This document shows positions 37,084-50,400 of a stretch of 64,000 nucleotides of DNA, one piece after another; within the stretch, counting starts at the first letter, position 1; every line of letters starts with the position of its first letter. The notes beneath the pieces are model-generated. The model did not search any database. It was given only the letters and a program-made list of their open reading frames with translations, and was not told the DNA's origin. Made by a program: the position numbers and the translations under genes. Source of the stretch: Mesostigma viride (Eukaryota; Streptophyta; Mesostigmatophyceae; Mesostigmatales; Mesostigmataceae); the NCBI GenBank assembly GCA_009746045.1, contig RPFO01000175.1:1311001-1375000 (forward strand), read 5' to 3'.

Positions 37084-37829
37084 ATGGCAAATCAGCCAGG
37101 GAAGCATTCTACAATAGGGCTTGCATGGGACTGGCCAACCAGGTAGACACCTCCTCCTATGGCAGGTTCCCCTTGTCCCGTCGCAACCCACAGGCAAACT
37201 TGCGTGCGCCCCGCACCGACGCGGCGCGACCCGGACCTACGTGACACAATTGCTTGAGGATGCAGGGCTTCTGGGACTATCTGTACTCCGCGCCCGCATG
37301 ATAGACAAGGCGAAATGGGCTGCCGTCTGCGATAAGCACCTTCTAATAAAAAATATTTGTAACTTTCGTGTAATTATTTTCCAATGAGATTAGCATAGGA
37401 TTCCGTGGCATGCCCATGCGCATGACACGCAAGTACTTCCTTATTCTCCCATAATGGCCCCATGGATGATGCCTTCAGAATTTAGCCACGCCATGCCTAT
37501 AATGGGACCCCCATGGATATTGCATTAATTAAGAATTTTGCCATGCTATGCCTATGCAGAGAGATACTCTCTGTCGAGAAGCCAAGCCCTAGCTCTTGTA
37601 TAGCCATGATGATCTTCCCCACCTATGACGGGCTCCCCTTAGCTGGGAGTTGCCCGAGACTCTGGGTGGTGCAGGTGCCCTAGTGCACCTAGAGCAAGTG
37701 TTGTTTACATTCCCACCCTTGCAGGAAGTAGCCTTGAATGTATTATAGGCCATATGCCCCTTCTCAGGGATATGTGCTACAGATATTCCCAACGGAGTTA
37801 TGTTTCTAATTAATTAATTAATTCCTTAT
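37084..37829 (+). mobile_element. LINE 3' fragment with (AATT)n tail
   Basis: TGGGACTGGCCAACCAGGTA and the following frame (DAGLLGLSVLRARMIDKAKW, 37260-37320) look like the C-terminal end of an ORF2 of this group. The end GATATGTGCTACAGATATTC, CCAACGGAGTTATG and (AATT)n at 37806-37825 repeats the 3' end at 37022-37083, so both belong to one family. ATTCTACAATAG occurs at both edges (37108 and 37834). Confidence 0.6.
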
Positions 37830-38875
37830 TCTACAATAGAGCCTCGTGCATGGAGATAATCATGGTAATGCTAATCAACCATTTTGCAAGACGCACTCAT
37901 CAATATAGCACCAGCTCAGGCCCAACACAGGTACTTGGTAATCCAATGCCATCCCCCGACCAGGCGAGGCGCCTGCACGGCGACGAAATGACGTGCATGC
38001 AAAAGTCCATTAATGGCGTGATACGCTGGGCCCAATTTAAACATTTTTACAAATACTGGCCCACCTTCAAAATACACAAACAGCACCAGATTGTGCATAT
38101 ATACGCTTGAAAACAAAATGTAAAAGCACATAGAAAGCACTACGAAAGTGTGCATCTGGTCGATGCGTAGCCGACTTCAAGTGGCAAATTGCACACGCAG
38201 TGGCGCCAACCATCAATAGCCTATAGCCTATGTCTATACATGTATGCACAAGTACTGCGCAGCACCGCTTGGACATGATGTTCCTCCATATGACCAGATC
38301 ATGGGGCCACAATCTATGTTATATGGAAGAACCCACTCAGGTGCAGGCACGAAGGTGCTCCGTGACGCTAAAATACTACACCTACCCAATTTGTATGTAT
38401 TACTAGATGTTTTGTACCGTGATCCATGCACATTGCACCAACCGGCAAGTGGCTCTTCATAACAGCAAGGCCGACTGTTTCATACGGCATTGCTACCCGA
38501 AATGTTTGGCAGTTAGCAGCCAGTGCCATATCCCCATCAACAACAATGGCCTGTGGCACCAATTTCCAAGGTACAAACTGGGATGACCTCTATGCAGTCC
38601 TTGACACCCTGGCTGGTCCTCCGGGGTGGTCTGAACCCTGGCCAACCAGGCTGGCACGTAAAAGCCATAAAAAAGAGGATAACCGAATGCATTTAACTGT
38701 GCAAAAGTACCAGCCTGGACGAGTGATCAGGAATCCAACCAAGTCTCCAAGAGGTGGGTCTCACGGTGTCGGATTCGCAAAGCATAGTACCTCGTCCGCA
38801 GACCAACTGGGCACTTGCCAAGGTACTCCGTACCTTGGCTTTGGTATTTGGCGGAGTCTGACATGCAACAGCATG
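37830..38875. other. no gene recognised
   Basis: Open frames here (for instance 38426-39082 plus) have no recognisable domain. The region may belong to an old retroelement whose antisense end is at 38876-39133. Confidence 0.35.
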
Positions 38876-39133
38876 TCAGTGAATGAGAGTATGTACAGGT
38901 TCGCCATTGGATGGCAGTGCGTTGTAGACACGAGCCACAGAAAAAAGCCGACTCCGGAATGTGAGGCTTTTTTCCAGGCCATTCTGACGCACTGGAAGAT
39001 CGAACCGCAGGTTACGCGCTGGCTCCCTAAATCTCCCGCTTCCAGTGGTCGATGTTCGCCGACATGTAGGACAGAAGCATGATCGATTTGGGGAATGCCT
39101 GCACGGTTTGAAGGAACGCACGGAGGAACACAC
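38876..39133 (-). pseudogene. possible end of a non-LTR reverse transcriptase ORF
   Basis: The minus-strand frame contains RNLRFDLPVRQNGLEKSLTF and RSRLFSVARVYNALPS. Arrangements of the type R-x-x-x-x-x-x-P-x-x-R-T-x-x-x-x-x-S-F-x-x-R-x-x-x-x-W-N-x-L-P close many LINE ORF2 proteins. Nothing upstream on that strand supports a longer reverse transcriptase. Confidence 0.3.
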
Positions 39134-40555
39134 AGAGACACCTAGGAACAGGAAAGAATTAGCAAAAATAAAGGATGCGTGTTATTCAGGACTCTTGATG
39201 ATGTCTTTGCTTTCTGTCCGGTAACGCTCGTGCTGTCTTGTGCGACCTCATCCGTGCGGGTCACAGTGGTTAGCGCTCATTTTGAGGGGGGTTGTGTTGA
39301 AGGTATTTAGAATCAGGCGTGCGCGTGCTGTGGCGTACCAGCGTGACTGTAATGTACTAGTGAAGGCGCTGGCAGTACGCCCGGTTTACACCAGCGCATC
39401 TACTCCTGCCCCAGGATGCGCAAATGGGCTGCCCACCAAAACTATGCCACCGGTATAGTATCCCACCAGGAACGCTTGATCATGAGGGCGACCCACGGGG
39501 TTTGGGTCACTTTGCCAATTCAATAAAGCATCGCGCCCTGCTCGTGGCACCTCACCTTCACCCACGCCTCGAAGAGGGGCATCGCGAGGAACTGGAAGAA
39601 GCCTGTCCAGCACCGAACGCAAGCAGAACGCAACGCGCACGTGTGGCAGCATCACGAATAGCAAAGACAGAGTCAGGCGTGCAGCGATCATGACCACAAT
39701 GGTCTACACCCCCAGTGTGAGGTTATAGGTTCTCAGATGCAAAAGTTCGTTTATCAAATAAAAAAGAAGTTATTGCATATATTCCAGGAGAGGGTCATAA
39801 CTTGCATAATTTTGAGATCTAGAGACCCTAGATTTTGGAAACTGCGGATGAACGCCGCAGGGCTGGTTTTGGAAATATCTTAAAGTAGGCACCAAAGGCC
39901 ACCAAAGTAGCGGTCAGCGGTACGCGAGGGGGGGAGTATGTGCCTGTGTGATGGTGCTGATGTTCAAGATTGTCAGTTCTGGATTCGTTTTCTACGCTAA
40001 GATCGCAGCCCTGGATCGGTCAGACCCCTTTCTTAACCTTCAAGAGGGGGGTGTACCAGTTCACCAGCAAACAAGCCAGTTGGGACTTTGTGTGAACTTT
40101 CATACTATAATATTTTCCGTAGCACACAAATAGGACCCTGTCCAAGCAGCCAGTATTTGGACAGCCGACTATTAAGTAACATACTCCACGCCCCACGGTA
40201 GACTCTAATCGTCTGAAGCTCATCCACTACTGTAAAAGGCTTTCAGCAGTTGACAACAGCGCAGACTATCGACACGCTGCTGTATAACGACTGCTTAAGT
40301 GCTTGCCTAGTGGCCTATACAAGGGAACCGCCAATACCTCTTCTGACAATGTCTCCTTTCCGTTTCAACTTATGACAATCCCTCATATATGGCACCCTTC
40401 TCACAGTGATGGAAATGCTTCAAGTCCAGCCAAGTCACCATGCATTGCTGGACAGCTGTCCCTCCCGTGGAAGTATGGCCGTTCAAATCTAGCCCAGGCA
40501 GGAAGTAACTGTCTAATGACGGCTGGTAGATAAGAGGGGCAGAGTACCAGCGACA
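39134..40555. other. no gene recognised
   Basis: Unique sequence upstream of the Penelope-like reverse transcriptase. It may contain its 5' region, but I see no domain. Confidence 0.35.
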
Positions 40556-42120
40556 GTGGGGGCAGACGTGGCGGCGGCGGCAGCATCATGGCAGCAGCGT
40601 CATCATGGCCGCACCACCTGGCTCAACACCACAGATACAGCACTTCTTGACCACTTCAAGCAGGACTTTATCATCATGTGTGTTGACAAGAGTGCCAACA
40701 ACTTTGCTTTTATATGCAAGAAGCACTACCTTGCTACTTTGCAACACGAGTTGGCGTCCAGCCCTACCTATGTTCAGCGTGCACAGTCCACCGCCAGTAT
40801 CACTGCTGCTCATCGGGCTTTTCTGCACAGCCAAAACATTTTTGCTCGGGCATTCCTTAAGCGGCAGCGACGCGCCACCACCACTACGTTCCCATATCTG
40901 TATCTCACTCTCAAGCTGCACAAAACTCCTGTTGCTTTGCGCACCATTGCTGCGTCGCATTCAGCCCCACTGATGCCTCTCTCGAAACTCATCTGCCATG
41001 CTTTGAATGCTCTTCTCCCCGAAGCCAATGCATTATGGGTGGAGGTGCTGTCGAATGCCGGGTATGAATGCGCTGGTAGTTGGATCGTCATAGACTCAGC
41101 CCAAGTACGCCTACGCCTTGCCGCCCTTAGCCGTTCTAAGACAGCAGCAGAGAAACGTATACCTATGCCCATAGCCACCTATGATTTCACCACTCTATAT
41201 ACCACACTAGATTTGCACGATTTGAAAGCTCGTTTAGATAGCCTCCTTACTCGTCTGTATGCACGTAGGCCTCACGGGCGCAACCACCTGCACGTGCGTG
41301 TTTCTCAGACCAAGCCCACGGCAACGTGGCTCTCAGGGATCGCGGCAGGTGCTATCGTGCGGGATGGTTATAATTATATTATCACGAAGGCTGACCTTGT
41401 TCATTGGATCTCTTATCTTGTTGATAACACCTTCATTGTTTTGCGGGCAATGTATACCAACAAGCTATCGGCATCCCTATGGGCACTAACTGTGCCGGGC
41501 TCCTTGCAAACCTCTATCTATACACTTATGAGCTTGCATTCATGGAGAATCTCATTGCCTCAAACGATGATGTTCTCATCAGGCGTTTTATCCATACATG
41601 TCGATACATTGATGATGTCATCGCTTTCGACAACCCTGATTTCGCAACCCATTTGTATATCACCGCTGGTCTGCCTGGCATCTACCCGCAAGCGTCCCTC
41701 ACATTAAAGCTCACGTCGGAGGATACTCATTGCAATTACCTCGATCTTAACATTACCCATAACAAGAAGGGCTGGCGTACGGCTGTCTATGATAAGCGCA
41801 AGGATCCTAAATACCAGCAAATTCCTTTTATTCGTTACCCCGATATTCACAGTCTCCTTTCCCACACAGCAAAATATGGTGTTGTTCTTTCTCAGTTACA
41901 TCGTTTTTCCCGTCTTTGTTCTTATCGTGTTGATTTCATCACGACTCTTGTTGAACTCTTGCAGCGTTTATTGGTCAAAGACTATGACCGAGCCATTATG
42001 CTCCGTCAAGTCCGATGTTTTTTGCAACGTCACCCACATCTGTTCGGTGCTGCCCCTTGGCACAAGCTCTACAAACAGGTCGTGGACCGGCTGGATCGCA
42101 TAGTATCTCCGCACATCTGA
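40556..42120 (+). pseudogene. Penelope-like (or related) reverse transcriptase, one frameshift
   Basis: Residues VDKSANNFAFICKKHYL, FPYLYLTLKLHKTPVALRTI, TYDFTTLYTTLDLHDLKARL, then after a net one-base shift near 41440 IGIPMGTNCAGLLANLYLYT, RYIDDVIAFDN (catalytic DD), NYLDLNI, TAVYDKRKDPKYQQIPF and YGVVLSQLHRFSRLCSYRVD. This block order is found in a reverse transcriptase family widespread in animal and protist genomes and related to Penelope-like elements. No GIY-YIG endonuclease was found. The start codon is not certain; the frame begins with GTG at 40556. The stop is at 42118-42120. Confidence 0.75.
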
Positions 42121-42945
42121 ACCCTGTGATGCCAGATCTCCTTTGCGGCCGTTCCGAGCTTGGCACTGGATTCGTTGTCCACATCGTCGCGTCGCTGCCG
42201 CAACACGATGTTTTCTGGCATCCGCGGGCTTTTGGTTCCCGCCGCACATTTGAAAGTGCTGTCCTCCGGCTTTTTGCCTTTGCACCGTGTGCAGTTCTTG
42301 GACGTTTGGAATCATGGCATGGCTAACGTGATGACTGACTAGCTACCTTTTCAGTGGTTTTCCATTTGCGGGTATTTCCTCGTAAATGGTGGGAGAGCGA
42401 TCGCAGCAATGGTGCTCACCACTAGACACTCCCGGCCAGTTAGGCTCGAAACACACGCCCTGATCAAGCATGCTGTTTCCGGCCCCACCGTCTAGGTCAT
42501 CTAGTCGCTCTACACGTAAGCCAGCCATAATTTCAATGCACAAGGATACACATTTCCATCACCATTCATCTTCATCATCCTGAACGACTCGAACACGCGG
42601 ACAAGATAACGGCAGGCTCGAGCTACCATGGTCCGGATTCTCCCGATTCCTGGCCTGCGCTGGTTGTCTCCTTGATATGCACACAGCATCATCGGTTGCC
42701 AGCACTGCCTGGACAGCACAGCTGAGTGACCGGACTGCAACGTTCAGCTACTAGAGAAGGTAACATTTTCTAATTGGCCTGATTCATATCGAACTTCAAA
42801 CCGCCGGCCTGTTGAATAGAAAAAAAGGTGCCTCCAAAAGGAGATTTCAGCTAGGCTGCAAATGCAAGGGCGTAGGAAGATTTATGCAAGGGTTCGTAGC
42901 ACAAAGAGGAAATTCTTTGTGACACTCGTAATGTTGGTGGCGCGG
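42121..42945. other. no gene recognised
   Basis: Possibly the 3' UTR of the Penelope-like element, then unique sequence. The last exon of the minus-strand phosphodiesterase gene could lie here or further left, but I could not identify it. Confidence 0.35.
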
Positions 42946-43325
42946 AGGCGGAGGCGGAGGTGGAGGTGGAGGTGGAGGTGGAGGTGGAGGTGGAGGTGGA
43001 GGTGGAGGTGGAGGTGGAGGTGGAGGTGGAGGTGGAGGTGGAGGTGGAGGTGGAGGTGGAGGTGGAGGTGGAGGTGGAGGTGGAGGTGGAGGTGGAGGTG
43101 GAGGTGGAGGTGGAGGTGGAGGTGGAGGTGGAGGTGGAGGTGGAGGTGGTGGAGGTGGAGGTGGAGGTGGAGGTGGAGGTGGAGGTGGAGGTGGAGGTGG
43201 AGGTGGAGGTGGAGGTGGAGGTGGAGGTGGAGGTGGAGGTGGAGGTGGAGGTGGAGGTGGAGGTGGAGGTGGAGGTGGAGGTGGAGGTGGAGGTGGAGGT
43301 GGAGGTGGAGGTGGAGGTGGAGGTG
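42946..43325. repeat. (GGAGGT)n hexanucleotide repeat, about 62 copies
   Basis: Nearly perfect over 380 bp, with one GGT-GGT interruption near 43147. It is strongly G-rich on the plus strand, so G-quadruplex structure is possible. Frames reading as EV, RW or HL repeats are artefacts. Confidence 0.97.
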
Positions 43326-44386
43326 TGCGTGTCTGGGAGGGGAGTATATCATACCATGTAGTATGTATATACTATATAGTATGCCCATATACCGTACATA
43401 ATAACTGCCACAGCTTGAGGTTTGCAATCCACCCCATCTTGCACCAGCACCCCCCCACGAGGGTGTGCTGCATGTGCATCACTTACCCAGCTGTTGTGAG
43501 CGCCGGATGTTTGAGCGCCAGATGTTGAGCCGATGGGCACAGACCGTCGGGTCAGCCCCGCGCAGACAAACGATGTCACCATTGATTGGCAGCCGTCATC
43601 ATGACGAAACAGGGAGCCGTGGATGGCCAGGAGAGAAGAGGTCAGTATGGGTCCGTAAGCCTCAACACTATGTGACACAACTGACTATGAAATAGGATCG
43701 CCGACAAACTCCCCCATAATGGGCATGCAGGTCAGCCTCCGATGGGAGCATCGTGACCTATTGTGACATATCCTAGTCACACTACATGGGAATATAGATG
43801 GGGGCATCGTGACCTTTTGTAGCATATCCTAGTCACACTACACGGGAATATAGATGAGAGCATCGTGACATATACTGATAACACTACACGGGAGAATGGG
43901 TGAGGGTTGCTGTGTGAAAACATCCCAATTTAACAGCATTTCACTTGCTAAGCTAGCTAGGTCGATGCACCTATGCACTCTCATAGTGCAATCATCCCTG
44001 GTAGCGTGCGTGGAATAAACACGTGCAAAGAAGAAGAAGGCCATTCCCATTACCAGATGGGTAATGCCAGTGCAGTCTGCCCAGAAGTAAGTACTTGCGT
44101 GTCGTGCGCAGAGGTGACACGCACAGGCATGCCACGGAGTACTATGCGAAGTCCGCCCATAGACGGTTCGTGAGAAACAGAAGTCCCCCTACACGTTGCA
44201 CCTGTTGCACCTGTCCCATTGGCACGTCATCGTACTGGCCCATGGAGGGCATCAGTGGCCAGGCCTAATTAAAATGTAGCATGTAGCATTCAAACAAAAT
44301 AAACTTAGTGTGCAAGTAGTACACATAATAATCAGGGTTCTGAAACCATTCGTGTACAAACAAATAGGTGACCGTGCGGGGCGTAC
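43326..44386 (-). other. probable intron after phosphodiesterase exon K; no exon recognised
   Basis: I searched the minus strand for the missing V-G-F-I-x-x-x-x-x-P-L block and found no convincing match. A weak candidate after CTTCTGGGCAG (about 44075) encodes only TALALPIW and is not claimed. Confidence 0.4.
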
Positions 44387-44460
44387 CTGTGACTTGGGCA
44401 CGTTGTTGGTGTGCCGGTCCATGAAGGGGGACACAGCCAAGTTGGCCGCCATCTCAAGGT
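44387..44460 (-). CDS. Cache-PDE exon K: last exon found
   Basis: It encodes DLEMAANLAVSPFMDRHTNN then VPKSQ. The Gln in the last codon corresponds to the invariant purine-binding glutamine of PDEs. The next residues (hydrophobic clamp Phe) must come from a further exon. Donor CACAG/GTACGC, phase 0, so the protein does not end here. Confidence 0.9.
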
Positions 44461-47400
44461 CTGCAATCCAAGCACAATTTGTGTGCAGCAACACAGCACA
44501 GTTACCGTCAAACAAATATGGGCAACACGTATATGCAGCATTACAGCAGGAGCGCAGCATTATACACGGAGGATGTCCAACTCCCCTATTATAGTAATAC
44601 TCAACACTCAGAACCTTAAATCGTGGAAAGGAAAGGAAACTAAGCTAGTATAGGTAGGTACCTGGCTCAATCACAAACTTCAATACTACTACATTCACAC
44701 AACATGGCACTAGCCATAACTATCCAAAGCCGAAAATGCCGTTAAGCAGATCCACGCCACATCATTGTGTCCATGGATGATCATGATAACAAAATGGAAT
44801 GCGAATAACCAGTTTAATAGCAATGTCCTGAACCCATTCCTGATGAATCCCCTGGCTCCGCTTCCCTCCTGCTGGAGCTACCACCATGGCTCAGCCGAAT
44901 GCCTATGTGATTATGGCACCCGGTAGGAGCCGTGGCCCATGCCGCTACCTCCTCACAGACATCAAGGGTGGACATAACTATTTGCTGGTCCCCTACGTCA
45001 TGACGACCTGTACTAGTTACCGTAGCAGCACGTGAGCTATTACATGACCCATCATAGAAACATGTACTAAGGCATCCAGTCAAGTCCTGGTACAGTATCT
45101 GTGATGAACCCCCTTACCCCCTTGCTTGTAGAACTCCTCAGTCACACGGGAAGACCACTCCAGGTGGGTGGCAAGCGGCTTGGCGGAATGCCTGTGAACG
45201 GGTCATGAAGCGCCACAGTGAGGACATGCAGCCCGCAGGACCCCGAGGCCCCAATTTTGAATGAGTGAGTGGCAGAGTTTTAAATTCGGGAGTGGGTGAG
45301 TGGCTATGTGTGTAGCCATGACCCCAGCGCCACGTATTACTTAGTTTGTGAAGTGGTGTTCAACGCAACGATGGGACAAGCGCAATGCATGGTGCGAGGT
45401 ATGCCCACCGACGACGCCGTTCCGGATTGTGACATCCGGGGGCATGTGAGACGCGCGGTGCGAGCACCAACACTGCATCATGATATCGTGGCATCATAGC
45501 GACATGATGATATCATGGTATCTTAGTCATATAATGATATCATGGTATCATTGTAATACAGTGATATCATAGTCTAAGTAGTATAATGATATCATAGTAT
45601 CATAGTAATATAATGATGTCATGGTACCATAGTCATATAATGATATCATGCTATCATAGTAATATAATGATATCATAGTCTTAGTAATATCATGCTATCA
45701 TAGTAATATAATGATATCATAGTGACAACTTCCACCTGGTGAACTACCAAAACCTTGTCCGTGCCGTAGGCCGCGTATCGCAGCAACGGCCAACCATCGA
45801 AACGATTACTTCTGCACAGTAAAGCCGCCGTGCATGCTCAGAGAGCACAAGCGTCGTTTCTCTTGACCTCTCTTCTCACGTACCCGATATCGGCGATCTT
45901 GAGGCTGATCTGCAGCAGCAGTGCCCGGTCTGAGTCCTTGTGGGCGTCCCAGGGGATGTTCTGGGAGATGCGCGCCTTGAACTGGTCCATCGCCACGAAG
46001 TGCTGCTTCAGATCGGTCGCCAGCACCATCGCGATCACGGTGCGCCGGAACTCGACAAACTGAGACGTCGTCAGCACCTGCAGGGCGGGTTGCGCCATGG
46101 GCGGCAGCAGCATGATGTTGGATGATGTTGGAATGCCCCCTGGCGGTTGAGGGGTAGATGCAGCGTGGAAGCGGGGAGGTAAATAAATGCAAGGTGGGGG
46201 CAGTGGAAACGATGGAACTGTTGCAGGGGGCGTGGTGCATACTATGCAAGGAGAGGGCTGTGAAATGTACTGCTGATGGCAGCATTATCACAATTTGAGC
46301 CTGTGGCACTTAACAATGTTTCGTACAAGAATGTATGGCGCTTATACGGCGTTTATTGTCGTGCCGACATGATCGAAGCCTGCAGCGTTGGACACTATCA
46401 ACCTTGATGGATAGTTGGATACTGGGGTACCCAAAACTTGGGCAAGAACCAACCACTGAATATTTCCTGCCAGCAGCAATACCTTGAGGGAACATAAGCG
46501 TACATCAATGTCTTATCACTTATGCTGTGCTATGTCACACCTCGGTCACCATGGCCTTCCTCACGCCGGAAAACGCCCATCCAGATAGGCACCCAACAGC
46601 CACAACAGTGGAATGTTGATCAGAAACTGGGCTGCCGTGCATGCTCTGCCTGTATAAATCGAGATAGCTCTCACCTCAGAGATATCGAAACAGCCATCGG
46701 CCCAACGTTGACATCTACGTGCCTTCACCTCAAGAAAAATACTTGCGGCGCTGATTGCCGTCCACAGCAGTGGAACGGCTAGTGTTCGTCTAGGTCTTTC
46801 ACACGTTCACGCCACCACGCCCTCTCACCTTGAGAAAGTTGCAGTGCTCATTGGTGTACAATAGGTGGAATGCCTCCGCCAGGTGAAAATTTTCCAGCGG
46901 GGACTGGTCGTTGTAAATGGTGGCCAGGTCCTCGCGTGTCCGGTTCAGGAAGTCGTTGTTGACGCCTGTAGCAAATGCAACGAGAAAAATGAGAAAAATG
47001 GTACAGAACAGACACAGGAGCCACTATATAAATATTACTTCATATCCTTTGATAGGCGATTGGAGCCATTGAATGAAGTGAGGTTCAGAATGCAAACCAC
47101 CAGGGTGGCAAGTTGCAAAACAACCAGGGTGGCAAGATGAAAAAAAAAGCCAGGGTGGTGATTGAACGACGTTTGCTGAGCTGACTGACCAGCGTGCAAT
47201 TCATAGATTCAAGTAATCAGTGAAACACAAGCCTTTGTGGTGAGGTCTTGGAACACTATTCACATTAGTAAGACACAGCTCTAGAAAATGTGGGATCATG
47301 GGATCCGGTCACGTGACAAACGCAAGTGCGGACCCCAGCCCTCCATAAGTTCAAAGCACGTAGGGCCATGTGAGCTAGTGACTGGGGGATACTAACAACA

Positions 47401-50400
47401 ACCATAACAATAATAGTAAAATTGATAGAGACCATGTTCATAATGATGATCATCAGTGCTAATAATAATATTCGCTAATAATAATAATAATAGTGGTGAT
47501 AATAATAATGTAATGCATCAGCGCCAGGATGTGCAGCGGCACAGCATTCCTTCAAATCGATTTCGACATATCATCGTGAGCAATATGTACACCTGTGACC
47601 ATGTGATGTGAACAGCTGGAAACAAGTCACATAGATACTAGTTCTTGACCACCCTATGTACACCTGGTACCATGTGATGTGAACAGCTGGTAACAAGTCA
47701 CATAGATAGTAGCCCTTGACCACCCTATGTACACCTGGTACCATGTGATGTGAACAGCTGGTAACAAGTCACATAGATAGTAGCCCTTGACCACCCTATG
47801 TACACCTGGTACCATGTGATGTGAACAGCTGGAAACAAGTCACATAGATAGTAGCCCTTGACCACCCTATGTACACCTGGTACCATGAGATGTGAACAGC
47901 TGGTAACATAGATAGCAGTTCTTGACCACCCTGCTCATCTTCGCCTAACAAACGTACCGGTCCCATACAGACCCACCTGAACATCGAAATGCAACTACTT
48001 TAGAAGTTGTTGGCTTGCAAAGCTATGGCAAGTCTGGAAATTGCGTCAACTGGCAGAAAGCAGGTACCAATTCAAACCTAACTTCCATGGACAACAAACC
48101 GGTCTGAAGTCCATGCCGTTGTAGGCCAACTGGAAGGGCTGGTCTGCCTGGGCTTTTATAGTATAGTAGTGGACAAGTGCGGCCACAAGTGCACCTTCTC
48201 GGGAGTACTATGGCTACCACTACTAATGTTGTCACCATTGTTTGCACCCGAGTGCTGGCAGCCGTCGATGGGTGCCACAGACGGCGCCATACCATCACAA
48301 CCTGTCACAATGAACACTGCAGCGGCTGTGCAGCCCAGTGCTACGCACTCACCGGGGTGCTTGTAATCATGGATGAGGGCCGCGCACAGCGCCGCCAGCT
48401 TGTCGATCGCGCACAGGTGGTCCCCCACGCCGCCCTGGGTGAGGAGGTGGAACAGACTGGCCGAAACGTCGCTCACGTGTATCGCGTTGTGGTAGGGGTG
48501 GTCCCCCATGCCCCTGCGACATGCAAGCATGGGCAAAAAGGAGGAGGAAAGCAGCTGTCTGGGTCATGTCGGCGTGACCAGATCAATGCTTTCACACGTG
48601 GAAAAACCGACTAGTGCCAGACAAGTCAGGCATGAAACCTATACTGGCATGAAACCTATACTGGCCGCTGGCCAGGTGTAGCAAGCACTTGCAGGGACCC
48701 ATATTCTGGGACACCTGTGCAAGAAGTTCATCAGCTTTGGGTGCTAATACTGGACTGAATCAAATCTTCTTACGCATGTACAGCCACGTACCGGGACACC
48801 TGGTACAAGAAGTTCATCAGCTTGTGCACGGGTAGGCCATAGTCCTGGATCAGACCCATCCGGAAGAACATCGAGTAGCCCACGAGGGGCAGCAGCTGGT
48901 CGCCCACGGCCGCTGCGAGCGCGAGCGTGTCAAACTCCCACGACCCCAGCTTGCGCAACAACCTGATCTCCACATTCTGGCCATCTTCACCGCTGATGCC
49001 ACCTGGCAGCGCGCCGTCGCCATCCCCACCATCCACCGTCACGGTCAACGGCACGATATTACGGGTGCTAGAATAACCGCCCTTGCCACCGCCATTGACC
49101 TGTGAGGTCCCATCTCTCGCCGGGCCCTTGTGCTTATTGGCAACGCGTGATGCCGACCACAAACGCCGGGGGCTCTCCGGGGCCTGAACATCCGCCGACG
49201 CCCTGATGCCATGCAGGAGGGACGTCTCGGGGTGGGGGCTGGCACTGCCGCTGTCTCCCAGGCTGTTCGTATGCGCTCCCCCTGCATGGGTGGAATCGAC
49301 CTCGGGGTGACCTGTCACAGGTACAGCCGCCAGCACCACCCTCTGCAGCTGCTCAAACGTCTGCGGGTCCAGCCCCGGGCCCATCTGAACGGCCGCGCTG
49401 TACAGCCGGATCGACTTCACTGAGACCTCACCCGCATCCGCCACGTCACCTGCGGGAGGAGGGTCGGGGTCTGGATGTCCCGCGTCGTCGCCATCTGGCG
49501 GCGCGCCGCCACCCGCAGGGTCCCACAGCAGCGCCTCGCTGGACACGGAACCCACCGGGGATGACCGGGTGGAGACGTCGTCCATGGAGAAAGACTTGCG
49601 GCCGAGCAGGCTCATCCCTCGGACAGCCTTGAGTGCTCCAGGGAGCGGCAGGTCATCCAGACCTTCCTGGCTATCTTGGGCCGATACGGGTAGGTTGATG
49701 GCGAGGCTGGCACCCGAGCGAGACATGCGTCCTGCCCGGTTCACACCTGGTGGCGGTCCCGTGTGGTCGAGGGAGAGGGGGGGGGAGCGGCGGGAGGAAC
49801 GGTCGGTGGGCGACCGGCGGCCCGTCGCGAGGATCTCGATCCACCGGCCCGTCTCGCGGTCCACCTGTGTACAGAGTTGCGCCGAATATAGAAAATGAGC
49901 TGATTAGAGAACATGATCATGAGGGTAACAGGCACTTGGTCTCCATCCACTGGCCCCTATCGCGGCCCACCTGTGCCAGAGCCGAATATTATTAGAAAAA
50001 TCTTAATGAGCATTTCATACCTGAGGACAATAAGCACTTGATACAAGAGAGCCGCCCGTCTTGCCGCCCACCGGTGCAGGGGCTGGACACGTTTGACAAA
50101 TAGTAGTATTACTTAATTACTAGATACAGGGGACATCTGTATTTAATCAGACATGCAAGCGGGGCGTATCAGATATGACCTAGCGACCCGTCTCGCTGTC
50201 CACCTGTGAGCCTAAAGAACCATTAAGTTATTATTTTGAAGATAAAACTTGACCATAAAAACAATAACAAAAAGCAATAACATTATTAAGCAAAAAGGAG
50301 TCATTCCTGACCAACAGCTAGCCAGCTACAGCATTGGTAGTGGTATCTGCGACCTGTCTTGTATTCTGGCCCCAGGGAGCCAGTAGAATTGATATTGACT

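Noticed and set aside
42862-43401. Proteins of RW, EV or HL repeats
   Set aside because: Pure translation of the (GGAGGT)n hexanucleotide repeat.
44050-44080. Candidate last PDE exon encoding TALALPIW
   Set aside because: Too short and without the expected Gly-Phe-Ile block; similarity to the family end is not convincing.
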